This document shows, piece after piece, positions 22,086 to 32,966 of a stretch of 39,628 nucleotides of DNA. This DNA is from Diphasiastrum complanatum (lineage: Eukaryota; Streptophyta; Lycopodiopsida; Lycopodiales; Lycopodiaceae). Numbering within the stretch: the stretch's first letter is position 1; each line of letters opens with the position of its first letter. The stretch is taken from positions 1 through 39,628 of the forward strand of contig MU835379.1 in the NCBI GenBank assembly GCA_029204225.1, read 5' to 3'. The notes under the pieces were generated by a model that was given only the letters and a program-made list of their open reading frames with translations, did no database searches and had not been told where the DNA came from. A program made the position numbers and the translations under genes.

Positions 22086-24061
22086 CCTTAGGCATCGTAG
22101 AATTAGTCACAATAACCGATTTTTACATCGCAATTTATGACTATCTCCATAGGCCGATGACGCAACCATTTATGATCTAATAATTACAAGTCACAATCTA
22201 TATTAGGCAAAGGGATTCAAAGTACATGTGATAGGAAGAGAGGGATATATTGAAGGAGAGAGTGATTCACATTGCAAGGGAGAGAAGCTATATTGAGATG
22301 AAGTCAACAAGACTCCGAGAAATTGCTAAAGAATATTATATTTGGTCTTTAAGCAAATGCTATGAATTTTGTTGCAAGGAAATGTTTTTCACTATATGGG
22401 AAAACTTGTTTCATAGGGGTTTCCCATGTATGCCTCATTGGCTTAGGTGTTTGAAGGGACAATACAATTAGCTCGTTCCAATTTTAGTAGCTTTTAGGTT
22501 CCAATTTTAGTTCGACGGTCCTTTTATCAACGTTGTCGTGTAGTTATTTGGTTAACACAATTACTTTTTGAATTTAGTACATTCGTTGTTCTTTCAATGC
22601 TTTTTGTGCTACTTTGGTTGTAACTTCGTGTTAGAGCACTTTTGTATCTAAGAGAGATTGGGCACTACATTCTATAGTGTTTAGATCCTCTTTTTAGTAG
22701 AGCATTTGAACTATTTTTCAATGATTTTTGCTTTTGGAGAAAGCCATAGCTTCTTGCTCGGAATCTAGTTCTCTACAACAATGGGATGTTCAATCTGACT
22801 CAATCTTTTGATGACTCACATCATAGAGTTGAATATCATGCTAAAATGTATCTACAATATTGTTATAGAAAATATCCTGCAAAAAGTTTCAAATTTACTA
22901 CTTTTGGGCACTTTATATTTATCTATTTATAGATATTTGTGTCATTATGTTTCCTAATATTAGATGCTTCTATTGCACTTCACAACTCTTCATTCGGACC
23001 ACTAGAAGTTGTTGAATTTTTTTTTAATGCTTTTGGCACTTCAAATTTGCTTGCTTCTTGATCTTCTTTCGCAATCCTGTATAGAATGGAATTAGTAGAC
23101 TAAGTTGCTAAATTGGGAATCCACTAGAGGTCTTGCTCCCATGATGCATCGAAGCAACTTGTGGTATCAAAGTCTTGACTAGTCTATTGGTAATGAAGGC
23201 CTCCAAATAGGAGACATGATGTGAAAAGTTGTGCATTTTGCTGTTGAAGAAGTGTAAGCTCAGGTAGACTTGATACTGGGTTCGTTACTGGATAGAGGCT
23301 AATGATGTAGTGTGCTTCCCAAAGAGGTGTAAGCGATGGTCGGGGGCCTATGGGCCATTTGCTTGGAGGCCATTGCAACCATAGTTTCCAATTGATTCAT
23401 AGTTGGTTGATTCTTAGATTTGAATGAGATTTCTAAAGACCAAATCATATTTTTAGTAATTTTTTTGATGGATATGTTGGTAATGGACTAGGTGCTTCAG
23501 ATCATTCTTAGGCTAGGTAAGTTAATGTTCCATCATGTGACAAGTGTGAACTAGAGTTTGGAGCCTGGACAGTGTAAACTATGAGTGGATGCTCCTAAAG
23601 TTTGAATGTCTAAGTCTTTAGATTAGAGAGTAGTGTTGTAGGTTGATGACTGCACTTTGAAGTAACTACGGTCTTTGAATTCTTAGATTTTACTATTTAG
23701 AGATTAGCTAGCAACTAGCTTAACTTGAAATGTTTAAGATTTTGAACTTCTAAGAACTTTGAAGACTAGACTCGATGCCGAGATTCTCATTAACATGACT
23801 ATTGAAGACAGACCTTTGACATGCTACATGCATGGGTACATGCATTTTTCTATATTGTACAAGCTTGAGGTGATTACATCTAACATTGCACTATATACAT
23901 AGTACGATCTTGAGTCTACTAACTAGCTAGCTGTAACTTCCACTATCTCTTCCTACTTCCAACTTCCAAGTTCCCCTCTCTTCTTGCAAGTTTCCTTTTT
24001 TTTTTTTGATTCTATACCTTCCTTCCAAAGTTCACCCTTTTTAACCTTTTCTTTCTCCTCA

Positions 24062-24064
<3 letters not shown>
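22086..24064. other. Unassigned intergenic DNA
   Basis: Nearly 2 kb of AT-rich sequence with no convincing gene. A GAGAGAG-rich patch lies at 22230-22290. TGGTATCAAAGTC at 23162-23174 looks like a primer site but lacks an LTR end before it. Upstream exons of the LRR gene may lie here unrecognised. Confidence 0.5.

Positions 24065-24115
<51 letters not shown>
24065..24115. repeat. (CT)n microsatellite
   Basis: About 51 bp of CT dinucleotides, about 190 bp before the first recognised LRR exon. Confidence 0.95.
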
Positions 24116-24117
<2 letters not shown>

Positions 24118-24305
24118 GTCAAAAGAACAATTGCCCTAAACACAATATGGCACATACCAAATTATGAAATTTAGTTCTTAGAAAGTTTAACATGAATGTA
24201 TGTAAAAATGTTGACACTCCTATGGAGCACCATGTAAGCTAGTTACATGATCTTATCAATTATATTCCTTTTATGTTCTTCGAAATGTTTTTTTTTTATT
24301 GATAG

Positions 24306-26024
24306 GTGTTGGAATATCCTATCAGAAATTTGTGATTTTTGTCAGGTTTGTATTCTTGTGGAAGGAATGCTGAAGAGTCCTTCAATGGTTTATTTGAATC
24401 TTTCGCACAATTGCTTCTCAAACTCTGGAGTTGCAGAGCTATGTAAATTGTGGAACTCAGAAAATAGTGTTTTGGCAGTTTTGAATGTCTGCAACAATGC
24501 CATTTCAGTTGACGGTAAGTCAGAACTATACAAGGTTAGGCATGTAACTAGTTTCTGACTGAATATCCTTTTTGTTGTTGTTGCTGCTTCGAAGAGAAAT
24601 GACCTCGGATACAAACAAACAAGTTTTCCATCACAAAATTTACAGCATTCATTTTCTCTAGTCTCTAGTGTGTTATTTTTGTGAAGCATCACTATATCCA
24701 ATGCAACTAAACAATGCCCATGTTCGAACAAAAAGCTGCTTTCAGAATGTTAAATAGTTCAAAAATAAATAATTTTGATACATTTTGTACATATAGAGCG
24801 AGTTTGTCCTGTTAATTGGAGTCAAAAACAGTATAAAAATGTGTATCTCTGTGTTGCTTGTGTTTGTTTTTGGATGTTAGTACATTGACAAAAGCAATAT
24901 TCTGCTTTTAGCAACTTAAGTTATAAGTGGTTTACTCTTAGGTGTGGAATGTATTTGGTATTAATTTGTGCTCATAGGGAGTGCAGGTGCAAAGATAATA
25001 GGAGAATCCCTAAGAGACAATGAGGTTCTTGTATCTCTTAATCTACGACACAACCCTATTGAGGATGATGGTGGCCAAGCCATCTTTGTTGCTTTACAAA
25101 GTAACATGACAATGCAGGTATTATGGCTTGAACTTTGAGAGGAATATTAGAAAGGCGAGGTATGAGATAATATGCTATTCCGATATGGACTTGTGGGCTG
25201 TCTTGAGTTCAATTTACGTGGCTTGGAAGAGTCTGAAATTTTTACCAGAAGGTTATTCCATTGCTATCAGTTAAAGGGAGAATGCTATTATGATGGGCTT
25301 TGTTGGTGGACAGAGGTTGTGTGTTAGTGCCTGTGGAGTTGGTGAAAGAACTGCAGCTTCGGTGCAAAGACTTCTGCAAAATCCCAGAAGTGGCCTCATA
25401 GCGTTGGATATATCTGCAAATCGTTATATTGGTGTCACTGGGGGCTTTGCAATTTATTCTGGACTGGTAAATATTCTATTGAGTTCTCTAGCTCGTATAA
25501 TTCTAGTCCTTTGCCATTACTTGGATATTTACCATCTTCATTATTTATGTAGTAGGTTTTTGTATATGTGATGAGCCTAGCTGCCTGTTCCGGCCCTGAA
25601 TTTTCATCTCTTTTAAGTACATACTGTTTCTTTTTTAAGTTTTTCATAAAGCTCCAGATCCTATGCAAATCTTTGCTACTCTCTGTATACATAATAGAGT
25701 TCATTATGATGCCTTTACTTTGCATTCCTTAGCCATTATCTTAACATGGTATAGCAGTGTGTGCAATTGAGTTCGCCTTGATAGTGGATTCTTCCAATTT
25801 TTTTGGTGCGTTCAAATAGCTGTTGGGTCCATTGTTAGTACACATTTCTCTTCTCTTGGGCAATTTCTACTTCAAAGTGCATGTTTTGATAGCTTTTTCT
25901 ACAATACATGTAGTTAGTGGTTTCTTGTTCTTGTTTATAATTTTTGCTTCTGTGCACAAATGTTCTCTTGTATTTCCTGATTTTGTAGCTGAGTGGAGCC
26001 AAACTCTTGACCTCAAATAAATGA
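24306..26024 (+). CDS. Partial spliced gene for a ribonuclease-inhibitor-type LRR protein
   Basis: Exon A 24306-24514 follows a T-rich acceptor ending GATAG and ends at donor GTAAGT; it encodes SPSMVYLNLSHNCFSNSG and VLAVLNVCNNAISVDG. Exon B 24987-25117 (acceptor GTGCAG) restores frame and encodes AKIIGESLRDNEVLVSLNL and HNPIEDDGGQAIFVAL. Exon C 25314-25466 continues in phase with CVSACGVGERTAASVQRLL and GLIALDISANRYIG. A short last exon at 25989-26024 ending in TGA is possible. The LxxLNLxxNxIxxxG repeats of about 28 residues are RI-type LRRs, protein-binding scaffolds. Upstream exons and a start were not found. The pattern recalls DRC5/TCTE1 or NLRC3-like proteins; the exact family is inference. 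Confidence 0.62.
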
Positions 26025-26030
26025 AAGAAA

Positions 26031-26110
26031 ATATTTACAAACCAGCCACTTATTGGAAGACACTACTCATATATTTACAAACCAGCCACTTATTGGAGGA
26101 CACTACTCAT
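26031..26110. repeat. 40-bp tandem duplication
   Basis: ATATTTACAAACCAGCCACT...CACTACTCAT occurs twice in direct succession (26031-26070, 26071-26110) with a single difference, so it is recent. It lies just after the possible last LRR exon. Confidence 0.95.
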
Positions 26111-26318
26111 ATAGTTTGCAACAACTTCCATGTGTGGACTTTGCAGCAGTTTCTATTTTCTAGTGGCAATCGACAATGGGGACTTTTTTTTGAAGTGCGG
26201 GGAGATTGCTGGCCTTATAGACACGTAATGCTCAGTGCTCAGAGTTTCTGTGGATTTTGGAGGCACCTCCTGCCACAGAATTTTCAAGCACACAGTGGCT
26301 AATGCCACAATCTGGAAT

Positions 26319-26402
26319 GCCTGCTGTGATAGCTGGATTACGAGCAAGTTCTGCCGGAATGATTACTTTGACAGCTGGCTTAGTGATCCATTCTGCAGGA
26401 AT
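26319..26402 (-). repeat. 42-bp minisatellite pair encoding 14-residue units
   Basis: On the minus strand two adjacent 42-bp units (26402-26361 and 26360-26319) read IPAEWITKPAVKVI and IPAELARNPAITAG, and a third begins IPDCG. Roughly two thirds of bases agree. The open frame containing them runs 26417-26232. Whether it was ever translated is unknown. Confidence 0.5.
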
Positions 26403-26424
26403 CTCCACCCTTCGCACTGAGCAT

Positions 26425-26541
26425 TACGCAGGGGAAGGCTGCAGCCCTCGGGCCTTCCCGTGCAGTTCGGGCCCTGCCCACGGGCACAGCCCTCCCAGCA
26501 CGGAAGGCCCTCGGGCAGGGTTTCCTCCCCCCCCCCCCCCC
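26425..26541. other. GC-rich island with nested inverted repeats and poly-C
   Basis: A sharply GC-rich block in AT-rich surroundings. GGCCTTCCCGTGC (26451-26463) pairs with GCACGGAAGGCC (26498-26509) with one bulge, and inside it TGCCC-AC-GGGCA (26475-26486) makes a smaller hairpin. It ends in a run of about 15 C residues. Confidence 0.75.
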
Positions 26542-28663
26542 ACAAAACTTGGTTTTAGCACTTGATTTATTATTACTTGTGGTAGAACTTGTGACTAGCT
26601 CTTTTTTCTTAGTAGTAGCATAAGGTCACTTGGTCTTATCTGTAGTAACTTGATAGTTGGATAGGTAGAGAATGTCATCATCAATCTTTCTATTTGTAGT
26701 GCTTCTATGTATGTTTGGCTTTATATGTTGGTTTGCTTCTTTAAGACTGATTTCTTGGTGGGTATGAAACACAACCCTATAGCTCACATTCAAACCTAAG
26801 TGGTTTGGAGTTTTGACTTAGGTGGATGGGGTGCATGAATTGTGTGATTATTTTGAGCACAAGCTTTATTAATGTGTCTACTAATTCATGGTATGAGGTA
26901 CCACCTTTTACCCTAAGTTTGAAACAATAAAATTTGCCTATGTTTTCAGAATTATTTTGGGGAAAAGAATGTTTGTCCTTGTTCTTTATCTACGAAGCAT
27001 TACTAAAAAATTGCTACTCCAATTACTATGAGTAATGTATATTCTCTGAATGTCAACAATGCATTATTGACATGGGTTATAATTTGTAGGTGGTGTTAAT
27101 TCCTATTGAGCATTTGGAAATTGAAAAGTTTTTTGTTTGAAATGTGTTTTGTTGTTGAGAAGAAAATGGACATTATGATAGTGAATTTATTCAAAGGCCA
27201 TGAATTTGGGTTATTTGTATGAAAAGTATTAATTCATCTTGTTGAGTATTTGAAATTTTGAGAAATCTTTTGCTTAATACATTATGCTCTCGAGAAGAAA
27301 ATGGGTTTTATGATAAGAGAATCATTTGAAGGCCCTCAAGTATTTGGGTTATTCAAGAAGATTGGATTTCTTAGTTTATTTTTGGTTAGGTATTGCATGT
27401 GAGGGAATAGTTTTTACTACCATCGATAGGCTCCTAAATCTTGGCTAAGATGACTTGGTGGCTCTTTGAACTAAGGAACACATTTCCCTATTGAACTTTT
27501 ATAACTTTTGATGTTCAAAACACAATCACTTATATCAATATCAAACAAGCATAAAGGGACATACATGTACATAAAGCAAGTGATAGTTTTTTACAACAAA
27601 TGACCAAAAGCATCACATAATATCAATGGCTAAAGCCCTACAAAGCAATAATAATGACTTCTCACACAAAGAGCTCAAGTGATACCAAATCAATAAGCTA
27701 AGAAATGAGTGTTTATTCCAATAGAAACAACAAAGATGTCATTGAAGATAGTCGATGTGGAATCCAACCCACAAGTCCAAATGCTAAAGAGAAATCCATG
27801 TCGTAAAGCTTCAATGGAAAGGGAAACATGAAGCACTATCAAAGTACATAAATTGCTCAAGAATGCCAAAGGAAGATAAGTCTTCGTACATTGATGAATT
27901 GCATGCCACATAAGTCCAAATGTTAAAGGGAAATCCACGTTGAATTATAAAGCTTCAACATAAAGAGATACATGAAGCACTATCAAGGTATATAGATTGA
28001 ATGACAAAGGAAGATAAGTCTTCGTAAAAGTTGAAAGCACATAATGTTGGCCAACACAAGTGAATTAGAAGTACAAATGCCACAAAAGGAAAGGACCATT
28101 CCTCAATGAAGCAAACCAATCAACACCAAGGATCTTATCATGTTGGGCAATACGTAGTGTATGAAAATCAGCTTGGTCCACAAAAGTCTTGATTTGTTTA
28201 GGAAGTCTCCAAACATGATGAAAATTGACAACCTCAATGCATAAGGTATGTGGAGTAAAGTAGTAGTATAAAATAAGGTGTAGAAGGTGTCACACACGCC
28301 ACGAGAGATCTAGCATAGCAAGGCAAAGATGGGAAGGGAAGGTAATCCCAACACGCAAGAGCAAGCCCTCTTGATCAAGAAAGCAGCAGTGCTATATAAA
28401 GCCATCCAGAGGCACGATAGAAAGGAACCAACTATATGAACGTAAGCATCAAACCAACTTGTCTAGCCCAAAGCACAAAATAAATGCACCATGAAGAAAT
28501 CTGCCATAAGCAATAAGGTCCCAAACTAGTTGGATAAATTGAGAGTGCCACCAAATTTTTAAAAGACGTAGCACCATGTTGACAAGCATAGTGAGGATCA
28601 AGCAAGTATGGACGTCTAAAAGTAGCTTGAATAAATGACTTGGAAGATTTAACCCCATAATTG
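26542..28663. other. Unassigned AT-rich DNA with diverged duplications
   Basis: No gene recognised. There is a diverged duplication at about 27108-27225 and 27240-27360 (shared GAGAAGAAAATGG and TTTGGGTTAT). A second pair lies at 27773-27888 and 27912-28026 (offset 139 bp, shared AAGTCCAAATG, CATGAAGCACTATCAA and GGAAGATAAGTCTTCGTA). A TATA-like GCTATATAAAGCC is at 28391, but no transcript can be assigned. Confidence 0.5.
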
Positions 28664-28830
28664 TGTTGGATTATTCTCCTACTAATCGGCCAATCAACAT
28701 TTTAATCTTCGTCCAACTTTTATCCAAGCTTGTAGTTTTCCTTGTGTTTCTACACAGTCTACATAACTACTCGGAAATGGCTCACAGTGTCGCCATTTTT
28801 GGAATTGTCGCTTTTCGGGATTTTTTCTCA

Positions 28831-29071
28831 CTTCGGCTTTTTCGCAAAATGTCAAATGCCTTAAATATTAAAGAAATGACTTTGGCGCCGACTTTCGGCA
28901 TTTTTTCTCACTTTGGCATTTTCTCACTTTGGCATTTTTTCTCACTTCGGCTTTTTCGCAAAATGCTAGATGCCTTAAATGTCAAGGAAATGACTTTAGC
29001 GAAGACCTTCGGCTTTTTCACAAAATTTCAAATGCCTTAGAAGTTAAGGAAATGACTTTAGCGAAGACCTT
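28831..29071 (+). repeat. U3 tandem repeats in copia-B LTR
   Basis: Three copies of a ~62-bp unit starting CTTCGGCTTTTTCGCAAAAT and ending near GCGAAGAC: 28831-28893, 28945-29006 and 29007-29071. Between copies 1 and 2 lies a shorter array of TTTGGCATTTTCTCAC (three copies). They lie upstream of the TATA box, the place where U3 enhancer repeats occur in copia elements. Confidence 0.85.
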
Positions 29072-29279
29072 TGCGTTTTTTGCATTTTTCGTCTGTCACA
29101 ATTTACGTTCATTTTTGCAGAGTGACAATTTATGTTCAAATCTACAGATAGACTGTTTACGACCAAAGCCACCGACTTGCATTAATTCATCAGCAAGTAA
29201 TTTTTGAGAAGTCCTAACTGGATGGATGGCAGCACATCACAGCCAACTGGATAACGCTTTTGATGACCTAATTATTTAG

Positions 29280-29286
29280 TATAAAT
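29280..29286 (+). promoter_or_regulatory. TATA box in copia-B LTR
   Basis: TATAAAT in the context TTAGTATAAATAGCTG, about 210 bp after the last U3 repeat. Confidence 0.75.
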
Positions 29287-29911
29287 AGCTGCTCATATTT
29301 CTACATTGAATAATGTTCTCAATGTGATCTAGAGATCAACAATGTCTTTGAAGCATAGTTAGCATCTCTCTCAAGCCTGCGAGCTTGAACACTCTTGAGC
29401 ATTCTAGTTCAATTCGTTAGAGTTGATTTAGAGTTTGCTATTGCGCTTACTACTTATCAGCGAAAGTGCTTAATTCAGAATGCACTACAGTTACTCAGAG
29501 ATAGCTCAGAGAACATGGCTTTGATCCGCAATTTATTTGTGCTCATTTCCATTCTAATTTGTTTCCATTACTGAATCAATCTATCCTTTATTGCATTCAA
29601 TATCATGTCGATATGAATGTTTGTCTGTAATGCTTTTGTAACTGATAAATACTTATTATTTGTCTAATAATTCAATGTTTCAATGTTTGGCTACGTCATC
29701 ACTGTGGTACTAATGATTTCAAAGTTAGTTACTATAAGATCGAACGTGACTTCTATCACTATTGTTTGTTCAAAATTGATAGGCGTAGTCTTGCATAGAG
29801 AAAGAGGAAGATAGTTTATTCCGTTGCGCACGATAAATTTTTCTTTCTTGTCGTTCGAATTTTTTTTATTCAATTCTATTCGACCTATCTTTTACACACC
29901 TCTTTCCAACA

Positions 29912-29924
29912 TGGCATCAAAGCA
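29912..29924 (+). other. Primer binding site of copia-B
   Basis: TGGCATCAAAGCA directly after the LTR, an initiator-Met-type site (TGGTATCAGAGC) with two changes in the core. Confidence 0.8.
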
Positions 29925-30099
29925 TTGATTTTTCAGGGCCTAATACTATATCAAAACACAAGCTCTTATTCTTGATATCTTTCGTGATATTAAATTGTTC
30001 TTCAGTTCAAATCAATCTGTTTCGGTATCAGAGGATTGATTTCCACAACACGGTATCTCTCTTAACGACAATCAAATTATCGACAGTCTAAAGTTTCAG

Positions 30100-30865
30100 A
30101 TGGATTCTCAAAGTAAAGTCGATCTTATTGTAGACAAGCTGAATGGATCTAATTATCATTTATGGAAATATAAGATGAAGACCTTGCTAATTGCCAACGA
30201 GTTGTAGGATGTTCTTACAGGTATTGAAGTGAAGCTTGAAGACGACACAGAAGACTCGAAATGGAAGTCGAAGGATGGTAAATCTTTTGCGCTTATTATC
30301 CTCAATATATTAGATACTCAGATTGGCCAATAGTTGAAGCCAAAACTTCCAAATTAATTTGGGACATCCTAAGCTCACTATATGATGTGAGAGACGTAAC
30401 TACCAAGTTACATCTTCGAAGTAAATTCTTCACATTCAAGATGTCAAATAATGATTCTCTTCAGAATCATATCAACCAGGTTAAGAATCTTTTGCAACAG
30501 ATGGCTGTTGTCGAATCAGTCATAGGCGATCAAGATGCAATTATGACATTGCTTTCAAGCCTGCTCTCTACATATGAGAACCAGGTGATAATCATCACGA
30601 CACACCTAGATTTAACTCTTACCAGAGTTATCACTATGTTGTTGCAAGAAGATAATTGAAGAAGTCAAGACACTTCATCTACCTCTTCGTCTCATGCTCT
30701 ATATGTCAACAAGGGCTCAAAACGACAGAAGCAGAAAAGCTCCAAGCAGTCTACATCGAATCAGAACAAGACTCAAGGTCAAGAACAATCATCGAATCCA
30801 CATTCGTCGAAGAAGAAGATGTTTTGCAGGTATTGCAAGCGCAATAACCAAGAGATCTAGGATTG
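30100..30865 (+). pseudogene. Copia-B gag, broken
   Basis: ATG 30100 begins VDKLNGSNYHLWKYKMKTLL, the copia Gag N-terminal motif, and hits a TAG where TGG (Trp) is expected. Further pieces are in shifted frames: LHLRSKFFTFKMSNNDSL, then LLSSLLSTYENQV, LTRVITMLLQED, and a Lys/Gln/Ser-rich linker. At about 30820 the zinc knuckle starts CRYCKRNN, but its histidine is glutamine and the last cysteine codon is a stop. At least three stops and one or two frameshifts preclude function. Confidence 0.85.
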
Positions 30866-30939
30866 AAGCGAAGAATGTAGCCAAACAACCTTATCAACAA
30901 GCAAATACAGTCACAACATCTCCTGAAGTCGAAATGGAC

Positions 30940-31125
30940 GAAGGCGCTTTTATGGTCAAAGACAAATACGCGAATTCAGATGATTCGTGGTTTCTAGATT
31001 CTGGAGCTACTCAACATATGTCCAATCATCGTGAGATTTTCCATTCCTATACACCTTACAGCACAAAGAAGTATGTTCATCTTGGTGACGATAGCACTCA
31101 CACTATCGGAGGTGAAGGTATGTAA
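30940..31125 (+). pseudogene. Copia-B protease fragment
   Basis: SWFLDSGATQHMSNHREIF contains an intact D-S-G active site, followed by VHLGDDSTHTIGGEG. It is the C-terminal part of a 143-residue frame whose first half is frameshifted gag. The frame stops at 31125 in the middle of the domain. Confidence 0.88.
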
Positions 31126-31217
31126 AATCAAGGTTCCAACATGATCAACTCAAACTACTGTCAAAAGTCTTGTATGTTCTTAAACTCTCTACACATCTAT
31201 TATTTTTGTTCTTGTCA

Positions 31218-31692
31218 ATAAAATATTACTATGGCATCATCACTTAGGACACTTGAATTATGCATATGTTTTGAACATGTCTAGACAATCCCTAGCACTT
31301 GATCTCGACTATCCTTCTGGCAAAGTCAATCTCCCTGTCTGCCATAGCTGCATCCTTGAAAAATAGACTAGGATTCATTTTAGATTAAGTCATAGGCATG
31401 CAACAAAAGGTCTGTTAGATGTTGTTCATTCAGATATGTTTGGACCTATGCAAACTCCTTCATTGCTAGATGCAAAATACTTCATTACTTTTATTGACGA
31501 ATTTTTTCGAAGAACAACTATTTATTTCATTAAGTATCAAAAGCTTTCATCAAGTTCAGACAACTCAAGGAGCATGCAGAAAATCAGACTGGTAAATTAA
31601 TCAAAACATTGAGGTCTGACAACGGGGGATACTACATCTCCATCGACTTCAAAGAGTACTGCCTTAACAATGACATTGAGCAACAATACATG
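31218..31692 (+). pseudogene. Copia-B pre-integrase and integrase core, first part
   Basis: WHHHLGHLN...VCHSCILEK (31225-31365) is the HHCC zinc-binding motif, ending in a stop. VVHSDMFGPM carries the first catalytic aspartate and SDNGGYY the second. A frameshift lies near 31540. The sequence breaks off after EQQYM at about 31692; the catalytic glutamate segment lies in the inverted block that follows. Confidence 0.85.
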
Positions 31693-31945
31693 ACCTGATC
31701 TGCTGGGTACTAGAGGAAGTTGATCATTTTCATCATATTGTAATTGCTGAATTGCAACATCATCATCTTCGGATTCGTTGTTGATATGTTGTAGGAGATT
31801 TGTTTTGAATATAGGTTGTTGTTAAAATAGCTTCAGTCCAAAAGGACTTCGGAAGTGACGCATGTGGTTACATGCACTTTGCCGATTCAACTAAGGTTCT
31901 GTTCTTTCTCTTAGCAGACCATTTGACTGAGGCGAATAGGAGGCA
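31693..31945 (-). pseudogene. Inverted piece of copia-B integrase and linker
   Basis: Read on the minus strand this block begins SYSPQSNGLLRE, then LVESAKCM, HASLPKSFWTEA and YIQNKSPT: the continuation of the integrase core that should follow EQQYM on the plus strand. It then jumps to an acidic linker (NESEDDDVAIQQLQYDEND) that normally lies before RT. So a segment of this element was flipped and partly deleted. At its right edge AATAGGAGG (31935-31943) and CCTCCTATT (31958-31966) form a perfect inverted repeat. Confidence 0.8.
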
Positions 31946-32009
31946 AGAGCTAGCAAACCTCCTATTAGGTATATCGACGAGCTGTAGCCTATCTTATTCG
32001 CGAGTCGGA

Positions 32010-32930
32010 CGATTATCGAAGAGGCACTCAGTTAGCCCGATTTCAATCTCTGGAAATAAGCTATGGATAAAGAGTATTCATCTCTTATCAAGAACCATAC
32101 ATGGACGATTGTCGAATTACCTGCAAGCGAAAACATAGTTGATCGCAAATGGATTTTCAAAGTCAAGTACCAAGCAAACGGAAGCATCGACATAAGAAAA
32201 GCCCAACTTGTCGCCAGAGGTTTTTCTTAGGTATACAATGTCGATTACACTGAGACCTTCAGTTCAGTTGTCAAGCATTCTTCTATTCGACTTTTATTAT
32301 CGTTTGTTGTTGCAGTAGATTCGAAAATACATCAAATGGATGTACATATAGCATATCTCAATGGAGTTATCGAAGAAGACATTTACATGGTGCAACCCGA
32401 GGGTTATATTATCGAAAGTAAACACAATCATATGTGTAAACTCCATAAGGTACTTTATGGCTTGAAGCAATCTGCTCGAGCATGGTTTCAAAGGATCAAT
32501 ACTTTCCTTATTGATCACGGCTACATACCAAGCTCTTCAGATTCTAATGTTTACTTCAAGACAGAGCAGCACTCTTTTATTATCATCACTTTATATGTGG
32601 ATGATACATTGCTTTTCAACAACAATATCGATCTGATAAAAGAAGAGGCAAGACAATGCTATCTTCCGAATTCAACATGACCGATTTAGGCGAAGCTCAT
32701 TTTTGCCTTGGTATTTAAATCCACAGAGACGGAAATTGAAAGTTGATCTACATTACTTAGCAAAATTACATCTACAACATGTGCAAGTTAGCTCTCTCAC
32801 CAATGGAACCAGGTCTCAAATTGTCAAAGGACCAATGTCCTCAAACAATTCAAGAGAAGGAGTAGATGCGCGAGTATCCTTATCATTCGATAATAGGATC
32901 TCTTATGTACGCAATGATCTGTACTAGACC
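32010..32930 (+). pseudogene. Copia-B reverse transcriptase, broken
   Basis: Forward orientation resumes near 32010 with EEALS and AMDKEYSSLIKNHTW, then VDRKWIFKVKY, KAQLVARGFS (stop), HQMDVHIAYLNGVIEEDIYM, KLHKVLYGLKQSARAW and the active-site box LYVDDTLLF with both aspartates. After a frameshift near 32660 come MTDLGEAHF and, near 32890, a TRPDIA motif. This is the complete copia RT domain order (RVT_2). Several stops and two or more frameshifts prevent translation. Confidence 0.92.
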
Positions 32931-32966
32931 AGACATAGCTTTGTAGTCAGCTCCCTAAGTCAGTTT

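Larger units (their letters stand above)
28664..29911 (+). repeat. 5' LTR of copia-B
   Basis: 1,248 bp with seven-base terminal inverted repeats TGTTGGA and TCCAACA. It contains U3 tandem repeats (28831-29071), a TATA box (29280-29286) and is followed immediately by the primer site. There is no second copy in the window; the boundaries rest on termini and primer site. Confidence 0.83.

Noticed and set aside
23162-23174. TGGTATCAAAGTC, a possible copia primer site
   Set aside because: It is not preceded by an LTR-terminal CA, and no LTR pair or gag follows it.
24390-24731. 113-residue minus-strand frame
   Set aside because: It is antisense to LRR exon A, which has splice signals and repeat structure on the plus strand.
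27680-27694. GTGATACCAA, a possible minus-strand primer site
   Set aside because: Only the first eight bases match the tRNA and no LTR end or repeat is adjacent.
28391-28403. TATA box GCTATATAAAGCC as a gene promoter
   Set aside because: No coding sequence or LTR end follows before the copia-B LTR at 28664; may be chance in AT-rich DNA.
28663-29040. 125-residue plus-strand open frame
   Set aside because: It lies within the copia-B LTR and its internal repetition reflects the U3 tandem repeats.
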